From assembly GCA_956465555.1 (NCBI GenBank), contig OY101122.1, positions 1,933,001 to 1,997,000 of the forward strand: a stretch of DNA of 64,000 nucleotides, in the 5' to 3' direction. Position 1 is the stretch's first letter, and every line of letters begins with the position of its first letter. The DNA is from Nitzschia sp. pyKryTriq1. Taxonomy: Eukaryota; Bacillariophyta; Bacillariophyceae; Bacillariales; Bacillariaceae. Shown piece after piece: positions 1-11,938 of this stretch. A program made the position numbers and the translations under genes. Under the pieces are notes generated by a model. The model was not told where the DNA came from. It made no database searches and saw only the letters and a list, made by a program, of their open reading frames with translations.

Positions 1-3000
1 TCGATACTCGCAGTGGCTTCGTCCATGACAAGAATCTTGGGTTGCCGCAAAAGGGAGCGAGCGATGCACAAGAGTTGTCGTTGTCCTTGAGAAAAGTTTT
101 CACCTCCTTCGGCGACCTCTTCGTCCAGTCCTTTCTGTAGGCCGGCGATTAGCTCTCCGAGCCGAACCTTCTTGAGAACATCCCACAGCTCTTCGTCGCT
201 TTTGGTGTTGAACGGGTCCAGATTGTATCGGACTGTATTAGAAAACATCACGGGATCCTGTGGGATAATGGACAAGTTCAGGCGAAGGGCCGCAGTTCCA
301 ATCTCCTTCGTGTTGATTCCGTCGATGACGATTTTCCCGTCATCATCGACCAGCTCAGAAATACGAAAGAGGGCAATCATCAACGAGCTTTTGCCGGAAC
401 CTGTTCTGCCACAAACACCAATCTTTTCGCCGGCTTTTACCTTGAAAGAAAGATCCTTGAGGACGAGAGGGCCATCACGGTAACGCATGGATGCATGGGA
501 GAGCTCAATCTCGCCCTTGGTAGGCCAAGATCCGGGCTCGGGGTCTTTCCCGGGAATACTACTGGGAGCTTCAGGTTCAATATTGTCTGTGTAGTACAAA
601 ATTCTCTCCACCGAACTCATATCGGCCTCCATTCGAGCAATCATTTGTACCCCAAACTTGAGATAGCTCGTCATTTCAATCGAGAAAGAAAGAGCTAGTC
701 CCAACCAGCCTGCAGGGATGAAACCGGATGATAGCGTTCCGAGAGCAACGGCACCGACAAAGGCCGCGACCATGCCTCCCATGATATCCAGACGCAGAGA
801 CAACCAATAGTTTGCAAGCTGAACCAAAATGTAAGACGCATTCATATTGTCAAAGGACTGCATGCACTTTTCAAAGAATCCATTCTGTACACCGTAGGCT
901 CGGATTGTGGAAGTCCCCGAGAGAGTCTGAGAAAAGTCAGCGAAAATGGGGGAATTTGCCACGCTTGTGACACGCTGAAGCTCGGTGGATGTCTTGCGGA
1001 ACCACTTCTGGACAATATAGTACATGTAGCCGAGAGGAATCAGGGGCACGATGAATGTACCTTTGGTAGATACAATGATGGCTCCGATCGCTCCAAGCAC
1101 GTTGGAAGTCGTCGAGATACCCTGAGAAATTGTTTGAGTCAGTTCCAAATCGACCTTGTCCATGTCCGCAGCAAATCGATTGAGCACACGGCCAATCGGA
1201 GTCACATCGAAGAACGCGACAGGCGCACGGAGAATTGCAGCAGCAATTCCATCGTGAATCTTCTTGGATGCATGAAGACGGTGCTTGGCCAGGAAAATAC
1301 CCCGGAAACCTAGCCCGACAACCCCCATGACCCCAAAGAGACCATATACACCAGCAAATCGCGCAGTTTCCTTATCCGAAAAGGGTTCACCACTCATAGA
1401 AGCCGCGGACATTTCCTCCGCCCACTTGGCCAACCAAAAGGTGGCTGCAATTTCAAACGAACGACCTGCGCCTTGAATGAAGAGACACGTCACGGCCAAA
1501 AGGATACCACCGGCTTTGGCGTATCGGTAATACGCGTCACCAGCAACCTCTCCTTTTTCACGTTCTTCTTCCTTGACAAGAGTCGCACCTGCTTTCTTCA
1601 TGTCAGCCTTTTCTTGGTCCGTCGATTCGGGGTTATCTGGTTCCTCAGCTAGAGCAACAGCCTCGTCCTTCTTGTCAGACTTGCCTTCACCATTCTCTGC
1701 TTCAAGAGCTTTGTCTTCCTTGATTTTCGAAACGTCCACGGCACCGGCAAAATCAACGCCGCTGCTGATGAGATCTTGATACTTTCCTTGATGCCTGATC
1801 CGCCCATGATCGAAAACAATCACATTATCGCATCGTGCGAGGACGTGTACATGATGAGTCACTAGAATGCGAGTCATTCCCTTGCTAATAGAACCAGTGA
1901 TGGCTTTCGAAAATAGATGCTCTCCAACGTGCGCGTCAACGGCTGACAAGGGATCGTCCATAAGGAGTAGACGAGTCTGTTTGGCGTACATGGCACGCGC
2001 CAAGGCCACACGAGCCTTTTGTCCTCCTGAAAGATTGATCCCTCTTTCTCCGATTTCCGTCATGTCTCCAGCCGGAAGAACAGCAATGTCATCCTTCAAG
2101 GCGCAGCATTCCAAGACGTCAGCATAACGTTCTTCGTCGAACTCGCGGCCAAACAAAATGTTTCCTCGAAGGGTATCGTTGACGACCCATGGTGATTGAG
2201 TGCAGTAAGACACGAACCCATTCATTTCCTTTTCTACTTCCTTACGCGGAATGTAAACTTTCGAGTTCTGAATGCTTTCCATTTCACCCAGAATGGCGGA
2301 CAAGAAAGACGATTTACCGCTCCCCACTGATCCAACCACCGCTACCAGAGATCCCTGTGTAATATCGCAAGTAATATCTTGCAACGTGATCCCAGCTCCA
2401 GCTTTGCTCCCATCTTCCGACACAATGGAGGTCGCCAGACTGTGAGTACTTCGGGACATACTAGCGTCTTCGGAAACATCCGACTTGCGGCTGGAGCCAC
2501 GTTGACTTCGATCCCTCTTTGGTTTCTTGGGCTTCTTTTCCTCTTGTACAGGCTTGATTTCGGGGGCCTCCGGATCCACCCACGAAAAGTTTCCGTTTCG
2601 AATGGAAATGCTTCCTGACTGGGCCATCGGCGAGTCAGCGGGTGTATCCGGGTGGGGAGTATCTTCAATGTACTCTCCCAATTCCGGGAGCGCCAAGTAC
2701 CGTTCCAATCGCTTGAGAGAAATCTTGGATTGGATGTATTGCAAAAGTCCCATGGGCATGAACGCGAACGGAAATCGCATAATGTTGAAGAGCGCGACCG
2801 TTGTAAAAGCAGTGGCAGCGGTCAAAGGCTCGTCTTGAATTTTCACGTAGGTGAGAAACACGAAAATGGGTTGGACGATAGGAGTACTCAATAAAATGAT
2901 TGAGAATCCCACGGCCGTGGTATATGCCAACTTGGTCAAGGCATCCAGCTCTTTTTGTCGCAATCGTCCCACTTCCTTGCCAAAGGGTTGCTCCCAAGCA

Positions 3001-4259
3001 TAAAATTTGATGATACGGATCCCAGTCAAGATTTCGTTCATCATTTTGACTCGGAGGTCCGAATACGTGAGGACCTTGCGTCTCATTTTAGTAACAATAC
3101 TAAACACCATCATGTTGATGGGCGCCAACAAGACCATGTAGGCCACACCCACCCAAGTAGCGTTTCCAACCTGATGTCGAAGAATGAAAATAAACACACG
3201 GTGGCGGCGAGCAATGGATTAGTCAAAAGAGAAGAAATTCATCCGTTCTTGCATCCACCACTCAATAATAATAATAATAATAATAGTACATCATTCTGTA
3301 CTTACTTGCTGGAAGATGAGATAGAGAGCCACAACGATTTGAATGGGGGCCACCATCGTCAAACCAATGAACTGGAGAAAGCGTTGAAGTTGCATCGTGT
3401 CGTTGGACATCATGTTGACCACTTGTCCGGTTGAAGTCGTGGCACGACCCGCAGCAGATACTTTCAATGATTTCCGATATAGCAAAGTGGAGACGGCAGT
3501 CCTCACAAAGACCCCACAGTGGGCCATGATGGCTTGGTGGCGTGTCTGCAAAGCGGACATGAGGAATGGGATGACGCCCAGTCCGGCCACCAATCCCCAA
3601 GGATTCACTCCAAAGAGGCCAGCCTCGAAAGGAACATCGGGTCCAAACTGTCTGTAATGTTCAAAGTAAGAAACCAGATCATTCAAAATCAAGACAGGGC
3701 CAAAGGATAAAAGGGCCGATATGATGTAATAGATCAACGCCATGGTGATCCGAAGGCCTCCAAAACTAGTCACCAACGAACTGGAAATACTGGGTTCTTT
3801 CCAGATAGGTTCGGGCACCTTTTTCTTTTGTTCGTCCGTAGTACACCGAGCCAGTGCTGCCTCATAAGCAGCTCGAAGCACCTCGTTCCTCTTGTTTGAC
3901 TTTTCTACTTGCTCCATCCAAGCCGCCCTTGCACCTTGATACGCTCGTTCCGCTCGATCTTGATCGGAAGGAACGCCGACGTCTCCTTCATCCAACACCT
4001 TGTGGGATCCCAAGCTCAAGAGCGGGTTCAAATACGTCAAGCTCCAAATACTCAGACAGTTGGCACGATCCTCCAGCGATTGCTCCATTATCCCGAAATC
4101 CTTGCCGCTTTTCGGAATGACTCCTCCCCCACGCCACCACGGATAATGCTTGTCTTCTGCTTCTCCATCAACAGCAACATTGTTTTCAACGTTCTTCATT
4201 GTTTGTTCAACTCCCTCCTCCTTCTTTTCGTCGTTGTCGCCGTGATTCGATTTGCACAT
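1..4259 (-). CDS. ABCC (MRP) family ABC transporter, partial at left edge
   Basis: Full-size ABC exporter with layout TMD1-NBD1-TMD2-NBD2; ABCC members typically move glutathione or other organic-anion conjugates across vacuolar or plasma membranes. Predicted exons are 4259-3306 and 3170-1 (reading down the minus strand), joined in phase 0 across a 135-bp GT-AG intron that contains an AAT microsatellite. NBD1 shows Walker [10 protein letters not shown] (near 2333-2307), the signature LSGGQ and Walker [16 protein letters not shown]2 shows GRTGSGKSS and the ABCC-type second signature NFSQGQ, then VMDEATAS at the window edge. About 1370 residues are visible and only the end of NBD2 is missing. 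The N-terminus is soluble and acidic, with no TMD0, so this is a short MRP. A long Ser/Lys-rich linker precedes NBD1. The ATG at 4259 is chosen because the longer open frame upstream starts only with GTG. The substrate cannot be inferred. Confidence 0.93.
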
Positions 4260-5517
4260 GGCGTGGAGGTGGTGGTGGTGGTGATGGGTGGATGAATATT
4301 GCTGTGTATTTTGCCCACAAATTCGACCGAAGAAAAGGTGACGGTGGTGCACAAATTCCCGCTCGTCAAGTCAAGCGATTATCTTCCACTTCTTCCGTGT
4401 CAATCAATCGTTCAGACAGAACAATAATAGAATGCTGTTGTTTACTTGTTTACTGTGAGGAGTGAGGAAATATACTACCGTTGCAGCAAGGCGGGACAAC
4501 GACAGCAAAAGTTGCCACAACAAGGAAAATGGGATGGAGGAAATGGAGTCAGAATTTTTTAATATGCGGAGATCGATGCGTGTGTTGTGTGTTGGTTGTT
4601 CTTTCGTGCGTCGCAATAAGAGGCGACCTTTTACTGACAAAGTAGTCTACTCGTACTCGTACTGAGTGTACGTGAAGATAGACAGTCATCATCATCCGAC
4701 GGCGCGTGGTGATTTCTGATTGGATCAATGACATCGAACATACAGTATTACTCCAACGTAGACTGCTCACTCCAACAGTCTACCGGTACTTACAGTACAA
4801 GACCGACTGACTAACTTCGTACTGACTGATTGACGACTGACTCATTCCTCATGACTGAAAAAATAATGAAAAAAAAATAATGATCTGTCGACGAGTGACG
4901 ATGAGAGCGACTACTGAATGACTGACTCATCCGACCGCGACGTCAAAGAAGGAACCTCCGAAAATACCGTACCACGATAGAGAAAAAAACTACCGGTACA
5001 GTAGGACCTTACACTAATGCTAATTTACCCCAAACACCACCTTACACTAATGCTAATTTACCCCCAAACAACACGATACGATAGTTGCAGGAGGACGAAC
5101 AATATCGTAAAAGATTTTGTTTCGAGTTTCTTAGGCTTGGTGACTTTATAAGTATTGATACGAACTACTAGAACAGATTATTCATCAGGTACGAACGAGC
5201 CTACTAGCAGAGATTTCTACGCTAGTAGTATACCGTTATACCGGTAGGACTATTCTTCCTACTACTTGAACAACAAGAATCCATCTTGTGTCCCGTGTCG
5301 ATGGATGATGTCGGAGCTTATACTAGACTTCCCTCTCTTGCTTACTAACTAGGAGGAACAGAGAAGAAAATGTTGTTAGTTGCTTTGGCCAGAGCGAGTT
5401 GATGTATGATGCCAAGAGATTGCACTTTAAGATCTCTCCTAGATCTCCTTCTACTATTCGTGGGCGACGCCACTCCAAGTACTGTACGAGTACTACTCGG
5501 GAGAATACAAGTATCCA
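4260..5517. other. Intergenic, low-complexity, 5' flank of the ABC transporter
   Basis: No coding potential recognised. It holds a short GGT run near the transporter start, several TACCGGTA-type palindromes (about 4790, 4992 and 5240) and a 33-bp tandem repeat at 5007-5070. The part near 4259 should carry the transporter promoter; the part near 5518 is the 3' flank of the next minus-strand gene. Confidence 0.6.
5007..5070. repeat. 33-bp tandem direct repeat, two copies
   Basis: Copies at about 5007-5039 and 5040-5070 share the core CCTTACACTAATGC followed by TAATTTACCCC. They differ by an extra C and small changes at the end. The location is intergenic and no function is evident. Confidence 0.8.
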
Positions 5518-6162
5518 TCATCGTGAGGATTTTTCCGCTGCTTCGTCATCACCATCGTCGTCGTCGTCGTCATCTTTTTGAATTGACTTCAAGTAGACCT
5601 CAGCCCCCCACCGCACGTCATTTCCGTAATCCGAAGGTTTTTGCGGGGGAAATGTACTGCTGTCAGTGCCACCAGCCGTACTACTCGGCCCTTGTTGACC
5701 ACCACTGGTGTTTGCTGCAGGGCTTTGTAAATTATCCAAATATCCTCCGAATTTTGGGTGCCGATAACCTTGCCAGCTCGCCATTGGATTGGACTTGCCA
5801 TACCATTCGTCCGGAGATGCCTCCTCACAATGCTCCTGGTCTTTGCTACTGTTCTTATTGGTGTCACCCAATAGTTTCAAATAACTACCATATTCTTGGT
5901 GTTTGCTACCAGGCCAGTTGTTGGCCATGGGGTTGGTATGACCATAGTATTCTTCATCAGGCATTCCAAAGGGGGTTGACGCCGAGGAGTCATCACCCAC
6001 ACGCTCGTCGCCGGGTTCGGAAGAGGCGTCGCCGGCTTGATTCAAGGAGTCCAAGTAGGAAGAGGGAGTACTAAAGGCAGCCACCCCCGGAGACACGAAA
6101 ATAACAACGAGGAGGATCCATTTGCAGCAGATCAGCGACGAGGATATTCGAAAGACTTTCAT
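5518..6162 (-). CDS. Putative plastid-targeted protein with two NPMA repeats
   Basis: Unrecognised protein of about 214 residues from the ATG at 6162, which opens directly into a signal peptide; an ATG at 6198 would add 12 residues. A hydrophobic stretch ends at SPGVAA-FSTPSSYL, an ASAFAP-like junction with Phe at +1, which in diatoms marks import into the four-membrane plastid. The mature part has two related units, one around YYGHTNPMANNWPGSKH and one around WYGKSNPMASWQGYRHP. Each is followed by a Y-L-x-x-L element (SYLKLLG, GYLDNLQ); further copies of that element are SYLDSLN and VYLKSIQ. The C-terminus is a seven-Asp acidic run. Repeats and targeting are read directly; function is unknown. 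It may be a small lumenal or stromal scaffold, but that is inference. Confidence 0.75.
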   Translation of the reverse strand: MKVFRISSSLICCKWILLVVIFVSPGVAAFSTPSSYLDSLNQAGDASSEPGDERVGDDSSASTPFGMPDEEYYGHTNPMANNWPGSKHQEYGSYLKLLGDTNKNSSKDQEHCEEASPDEWYGKSNPMASWQGYRHPKFGGYLDNLQSPAANTSGGQQGPSSTAGGTDSSTFPPQKPSDYGNDVRWGAEVYLKSIQKDDDDDDDGDDEAAEKSSR

Positions 6163-6810
6163 TGCTGAACCACACTCAGATGGTCGATATGAGTTCATCG
6201 ATCATGCGTGAATGAATGAATATATGGTAAACCTCCCATCTCCCATCACCATCATGATGCCGCATCCAAAACCGTGTTCGATGCGGTCGATACAACCATC
6301 AAGGAATGAAAGCGCAATGCGCCCAACGAGTAGCTATTGTGGCGCCAAAAAGGATTTGGATTTTTGATGGGGAAAAAGACAGACTTAGCTCCTCTATTCT
6401 CCGCCGCCGAACAGCATGCGAGCATACTGGTACCTGGTACTCGTACCGTACCGCGTTCCGTCAACTCGTACAGGTTCTTGTACGTACCGGTACGTACCAG
6501 TATGTACCGTATGATACTGTAGCGGTAAAGAAAGGTGTATGACGTGCGTGAGAAACGCATGCTGAGCATTGAGCATACGTCCAGTTTACGTAGAAACCCT
6601 ACTGAGTTTCGAACTCCCGCCGATAATACCGGTATTTTATAACACTGGTATACATAGTACCGCACCGACCTGATGCTTTTGGAATGACGAAGAACAGCAG
6701 AATTTCGAGGAGGCTCTTGGAATCAAGAGGAAGATCTTTATTTTCACGCCACTTTCGGTTTGGGGCACGAACGACGGGACTGTTTCGTGTTACCGGCTGA
6801 GCGGAGCAAG
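6163..6810. promoter_or_regulatory. Shared 5' region between divergent genes
   Basis: This 648-bp gap separates divergent starts (minus-strand plastid protein, plus-strand HSF), so both promoters should lie here. It is dense in GTAC words between about 6425 and 6520, with TACCGGTA palindromes. I see no unambiguous TATA box or heat-shock element. Confidence 0.4.
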
Positions 6811-8360
6811 ATGTTGTCTCATCTCAAAGCACGAGAGATGAACCAAACTGACGAGGAAACATGCTCTGCTCCGACATCACCGGCTCAGCAACCTCCCGCA
6901 GCCGCGGCTGCGTCCATCGGGGAACATCCAGACGAGCACGAAGAGGCCACTCGGGCGACATGTGATGTGCTTTGTTCCCTCGGATCGACGTCTTATGCTC
7001 CAGAGGATTCACACTCTGCTGCCTACCAAGACGATAGTACTGAATGCAGCTATGGAGACAAACCACGAAAAGGGAAAGCTTGTCCGAAACAACATCAGCT
7101 TCCAATGTTCCTCTCAAGTGAGTCCAGGTCTACTCGTACCTGTAGTTGATGTTGACCATTTTTTGGATTGCCCTATTTTATTGCGTTACTCTTTTGTTGG
7201 CGGCTCCATGTCGCATCGAATGTCCGAGAAGGGTTCGTTCATTTCGAAGTTCCATTGTCTTGCCGCTGTCTCGTAGAAAATAATCCTTCGCTTAGTGGAA
7301 TCAGGAATTTTGTAATTGGTTTTGTGCACCTGCGACTTCAATTTGGGAATTCTTAGGAAGGTTTCGCTGTCTCGATGATGATGATACTCGATCTTTGCAA
7401 TGTTATTTTGGTTTTTCATTCGCGATTTCCAACACCGGCTCACCAACGGGATGCTTCTTTATCATGATTCACCAGAAACCTACCATATGATTGATCGGTG
7501 TGATTCCACTATTGCAACTTGGTCAGCAGCGGGAGACAACTTTGTTGTCAAGAATGTTGAAAAATTTGCCAGTGTACGTTCCAGCACGAAAGTGTCGACG
7601 GGTCTTTGCTTCGGGAACTCATAATCGCCTCACACTTGTTGATGATTTCGCCTCATTTATATGCGATATTCAGGACGTGTTACCCCTGTACTTCAAGCAC
7701 TCTAATTTTTCCAGTTTTGCGAGACAGCTCAATTTCTACGGGTTTCGAAAGCTGCGAACGGATCCAATTCTAACGTCGGATGTAGACCCTGATACAGCTT
7801 GTTATGTGCGATTTTATCATGAAAAGTTTCAAAAAGATCGACCCGAGCTGCTTCATCAGATCAAAAGAGCTACGAAATCTGATCTACAGTCCAAGGACGA
7901 TGTTGATTCGCTCAAGCACGAAGTCTGCAGACTCAAAGACTGTATTGGTCGAATGTCGTCGGAAATGGATCGGAAACTGGCGGAAATGAGCTACGAGTAC
8001 AATCGACGAATCACCACCCTTAGTGCCGAATACGACAAGCTGGCAGCGCTTGTCACTCAAGCCTTCACCCGAGGGCAAGTTGCCGAGGGATTCCATGCCC
8101 CCGCCGATGCATCAAATCATAGTCGGGTACCGCCCGACCTGATGCATTCGTTGTCCCAAGTGGCAGCGATCAGCCTCCAGAATCAACTTCGATTGCCTCC
8201 CACACTGACTCCACCTGGAAGTTCTTCGTCCCCAGGTTTGGTCGGATCGGGTGGCGGCGTTGCTACAGCGGAGGGCGTCGAAGCAGATGGATTAGGGACC
8301 AAGCGGCCGTCGCCCGAAGGCGACTCTCAGGGGAGCACAAACCGGCAACGGACTGGGTAG
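6811..8360 (+). CDS. HSF: Heat shock transcription factor (HSF), canonical type
   Basis: Nuclear transcription factor with an HSF-type winged-helix DNA-binding domain. Predicted exons 6811-7117, 7476-7573 and 7674-8360 give a 363-residue protein (phases 1 and 0, all GT-AG). The joins are supported by domain continuity: PMFLS ends exon 1 and KTYHMIDRCDSTIATWS opens exon 2; NFVVKNVEKFAS ends exon 2 and DVLPLYFKHSNFSSF opens exon 3. The domain runs from about residue 98 to 190 and includes the recognition-helix region FARQLNFYGFRKL. A heptad-rich segment at about 205-260 (VDSLKHEVCRLKD onward) is the expected trimerisation region. The N-terminus is Ala/Pro-rich and acidic, the C-terminus Gly/Ser/Pro-rich. 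The first intron is long for this window (358 bp). The ATG at 6811 replaces a longer TTG-initiated frame. Confidence 0.93.
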
Positions 8361-8467
8361 TTTTCTACTATTATACGAGGCTTTCTAAGAACGACTTCCA
8401 AACTTGTGGGAAAAAAAAATGAATTGTACCTGTAGTTTTAGAGATCCTTCCGAGAATCACCATGATC

Positions 8468-9834
8468 TTAGGTCCACGTGGTGGAATATTGACCTGGGGC
8501 TTTTTCGCGCGGTTTTTGGGGCGGTGGCGACCAATTTGGAATTGTATTCTTCCATAGTGATTCATTATTGAACGACGGTAGAAGAGTCGGTTGACGAGGA
8601 GATCCGGGAAGAAGGGAAAGCCCCTTGTCTTCCACGAGACACCCACCTCCTCCCCTGCCCATTTTCACAAACGGCTCACTATCAATATTCGTAGGAAGCA
8701 CTTGCTGCTCAAACCTGCTCTGTGAAAATGGTGAGGGGACATAAACATTGGCTTCGCTTGATGTTGAAGTTGAAATGTTCCTGCTGAGATTCCCTGTGTC
8801 GGTAGGCACCAATTCCGAAACGAAGAAATCATTGTCGATGCCCTCATCTGACTTGTTGTATAAGTACCTGAAGAATTCAATGCCCTGCGCAAAACTATTT
8901 TGAGTACTTGACGTATTCGAAATGGGTCTTGGCTCCAGCTCAAACGCAAGCTGGTTCTCAAAAAAGTCAGTACAGGTGGTGGGACCGTTTTCGCTCCTCG
9001 ATGGATAAAAAATAGCACCTTGGTCGGTAGACAACGAGCGGGGAAAGCTATCGGGAAAACTTGTTGTAGATAGTGGTCGGAAATCCCCCTCGAAGCTGGA
9101 GGTAACCCAATTAGGTTGCGCTGTGTCAGTATTCATAGGCCTCCTTTTCTTTTTCAACTTTGAGAAGGAGGATAGCATCGTCTCATCCTCGGATTGTGAT
9201 TTTTCATCATCGTTTGAAGAATCCCCCAATGTCCTTTTCTTCGCCGAAGCTCGCCGCGTCTTGAAAGCATCCCTCAAGGCCTGTCCCGCTTTCTCACGTG
9301 CGACTTTATCATCAACCCTGTACCATTGTCTTGTAAGCAAATCCTGGGACGGTAAAGGAGGAAAATGGCAGTAACCATGGCACAATGATGTAAGACGACA
9401 CAGAGATGCAGGCCTTCGCCTGGCATCACGTCGATATGATGGTTCTTCTTTGCTCACCTTCCGCACAAAGCCACCGCCTATCGATGACGATTCAGTGGAC
9501 GCTGCTCGAACAGAATCGACGATGTCGGACACAATCGTCGACTTTTCTTGCCGGCTTCTGACTTCAAGGTACACGTCCAAGTTCCTCTCAATTGCGACAC
9601 GGAACCTACGATTGCCCTCTTTCGAGAAATAATGTTTAGATATTGAAGTGGTTAGAATTGAGGTCACCACGAAGCCGTACGTGCAATTTCTTGCTGCTTA
9701 CCATGCTGAAAACACTCCTTCCCCCGCTGGCAAATTACGTCCCACTCGCCTGGTTCAAAATCTGGAGGCAGCAAATCAAGACTGCGTACCTCGAGTCTTT
9801 TGTTACTATCGGAGAGGTATTTCTGGTTGTTCAT
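8468..9834 (-). CDS. DUF6824-type domain protein, probable nuclear regulator
   Basis: Resembles the stramenopile-enriched DUF6824 family, with the layout: N-D-V-L-x-G-R-G-G-like start, H-x-G-N-R-x-F-R, then W-x-x-V-x-D-K-x-A-R-E-K-x-x-Q-A-L-R. Predicted exons 9834-9702, 9618-9458 and 9343-8468 give about 389 residues. The first join makes EWDVICQRGKECFQH plus EGNRRFRVAIERN; the second makes FVRK plus DLLTRQWYRVDDKVAREK. The second intron (9457-9344) is 114 bp, stop-free and in frame, so a retained form would also be translatable. After the domain comes a basic, nuclear-signal-like stretch (KTRRASAKKR, KLKKKRRP), then a Ser-rich low-complexity tail. The core start motif is degenerate (ICQRGK). 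The gene is convergent with the HSF, with 107 bp between stop codons. The start ATG is the least certain part. Confidence 0.8.
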
Positions 9835-11301
9835 GCTTGTGGGCTTGTACGCTGTATTGTGTTCTTCAATGATGACTGAGATAGGCGAAGGAAGTAGCGC
9901 ACAATCAAAATATGACAACCCGCAACAACATCCAACAAATAATTTTAAGAAGTGGAAAACGGCATTCCATCGCTGTTGGCTGAAGGAACATCCTAATTCT
10001 CCGAAAGTTGAGTTTAGGTGCTGATCAGGAGTATCTCGGTATTTCCGGTATGTTCCTCCACCTTCCAATCGTGTCCAAACTTCAATGTGCAGCATATTCG
10101 ACATTGAAGAGAAGCAAAGCGCCCGACACGACGACGTGGTCGATGATCCGTCCTGCCTACAGTACTGCTACGAGTTTATTATTATTATTTGTTCCTTTCC
10201 TTATTTCCGGTGAAGTTTTTTATTGCCCGAAGCAGAATTACACTTATTAAACATTATTTCCCGATCAGAGAATTTTACTCAGAATTACAGAATCAAAGAA
10301 TATGCCAAAACAACAGCGCATAAATAATTGACACGTGCGTGTTTTACCGGTAGCGACCGGTCAGTCCCATGTTGTCGACCACCGTCTGTCCGTCTGTCCG
10401 GACTATACACGTCATGGTGCATACGTCAGCCATTAGGATTGCTTCTCAGCCTCACAGCCAAGAGATTGATGAAGAGCAAGGAAGTAGAACCGTAATCTCT
10501 AGAGCTCACTCTCTTCAAACACAACAGGTTTTGATCTCTTTATCGTTTCCTCTGCTCTTTTGCAGGTCCTTTCTCTCACGATGTCTCGTTCGTCCGGTGT
10601 CTCCAACGGCCAGCCCAGTCCAACCCGTGCGGAAACCAAGACGGTGCTGGCCAGGCCCCTAGATGCAATAACCGCCTTCAGAGCACCACATCCGCGATCC
10701 ATTATAGCATCTATGCTGCGCGCTGTACGCTATGCGACTTGACAATCTTGCTGACTATCACATTCTCAACCTACACACTTATACAACAGAAGCTTCAGAG
10801 CTCTGCTGCCAATGAAGAAAATGAGGAATCAGCAACAAATAGTCGTCTTGTCATACCCTGACCCTGACGCTGCCCTCCCACTGCGACATGCTGACAGGAT
10901 AGTAATATGTCACGTACACCCGTATTGTCAACGTTCCGTATAAAGTGGCGTGTATAAGTACTTACTGTTTTAGGCCAATGTTTTCAGGTGCGACATGAGT
11001 TTGGGCCGCTATGGCCTTTTTTCAGGCCTCTAGATGGTTGACAGTTGATAGTCGTAAGAATCGGCCGTATTAGTGCTTTCTGAGTGCCATTGTCAGGAGA
11101 GGAGCTTTTCGTCCAAAAATGTTTTGAGTAGTGTCGCGCGGGCCACCGTAGAAACTCGTAGGGTTTGTACGTGCCGCGACAGTACCTGGTACCCTACTTT
11201 TTATTAAACCCATACCTGGGCCGAATGTTGAGTCTAATGGGTCGAAGAAACGAGCCGGCAACTGCAGACTGTCAACTGCACACAATGCAGACTGCTGCCC
11301 G

Positions 11302-11787
11302 TTTTAAGACCCACCGAGCGAAATGCCCGTTAAAATTTTCGCACAAATTTTTTTCTCACTTTCTGGAAAACGCACAATTAATTTTGCGCATCCCCAAATT
11401 CATTTTCCTTATTCTTTTGCGATTTCGAATATGCAATTAAAAATCTCGTAGAGGGGGTAGAAGCAGCAGAAATCAAGGGACTAAATTAGTGTTTAGGTTT
11501 ATCGCGTGATTACACAGTGCTTTGTTTCTGGCAGCTTCTCCATTTCGTTTCCGTTGTACGCGATAAACCGCGTGATGGCATCCAGTAAACACTAATTTAG
11601 TCCCTTGATTTCTGCTGCTTCGACCCCCTCTACGAGATTTTTAATTGCATATTCGAAATCGCAAAAGAATAAGGAAAATGAATTTGGGGATGCGCAAAAT
11701 TAATTGTGCATTTTCCAGAAAGTGAGAAAAAAATTTGTGCGAAAAATCGCGCGAAATTGACGGGCATTTCGCTCGGTGGGGTCTTAA

Positions 11788-11790
<3 letters not shown>
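11302..11790. mobile_element. Foldback/MITE-like element with about 200-bp inverted arms
   Basis: The left arm (11302-11495) is nearly an exact inverted copy of the right arm (11586-11790). The outer ends read TTTTAAGACCC with one extra C in the right copy. The arms differ by a gap of about 10 bp and only a few substitutions. The loop (11496-11585) holds a nested inverted word, GTTTATCGCG against CGCGATAAAC. There is no coding capacity, so it is a non-autonomous DNA element. No clear target-site duplication is visible: the right end abuts an AAC repeat and the left end follows CTGCTGCCCG. Superfamily undetermined (Mutator-like or FB-like are options). The near-identity of the arms suggests a young insertion or arm homogenisation. 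Confidence 0.8.
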
Positions 11791-11818
<28 letters not shown>

Positions 11819-11819
11819 G
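11789..11819. repeat. AAC trinucleotide microsatellite
   Basis: About ten AAC units directly abut the right end of the foldback element, which obscures that boundary. Confidence 0.9.
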
Positions 11820-11938
11820 ACGACGAGACATACTGTTGCAGACGACCAAAAGTCGAAATAAACAGAGATCATCGATCGACCGTACCAGGTACTGTATGAA
11901 TACAATTACCGGTTTTGATACCGTATTGGAATAGACGA

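Larger units (their letters stand above)
9835..11938. other. Gene-poor interval with a foldback element
   Basis: I see no convincing gene. A 53-codon open frame at 10581-10742 has no recognisable content. The main feature is the foldback element at 11302-11790, followed directly by an AAC microsatellite. The part just upstream of 11939 should hold the promoter of the prolyl hydroxylase gene. Confidence 0.6.

Noticed and set aside
10581-10742. 53-codon open frame with a possible upstream splice site
   Set aside because: Too short, no homology recognised and no clear promoter; left as part of the intergenic interval.
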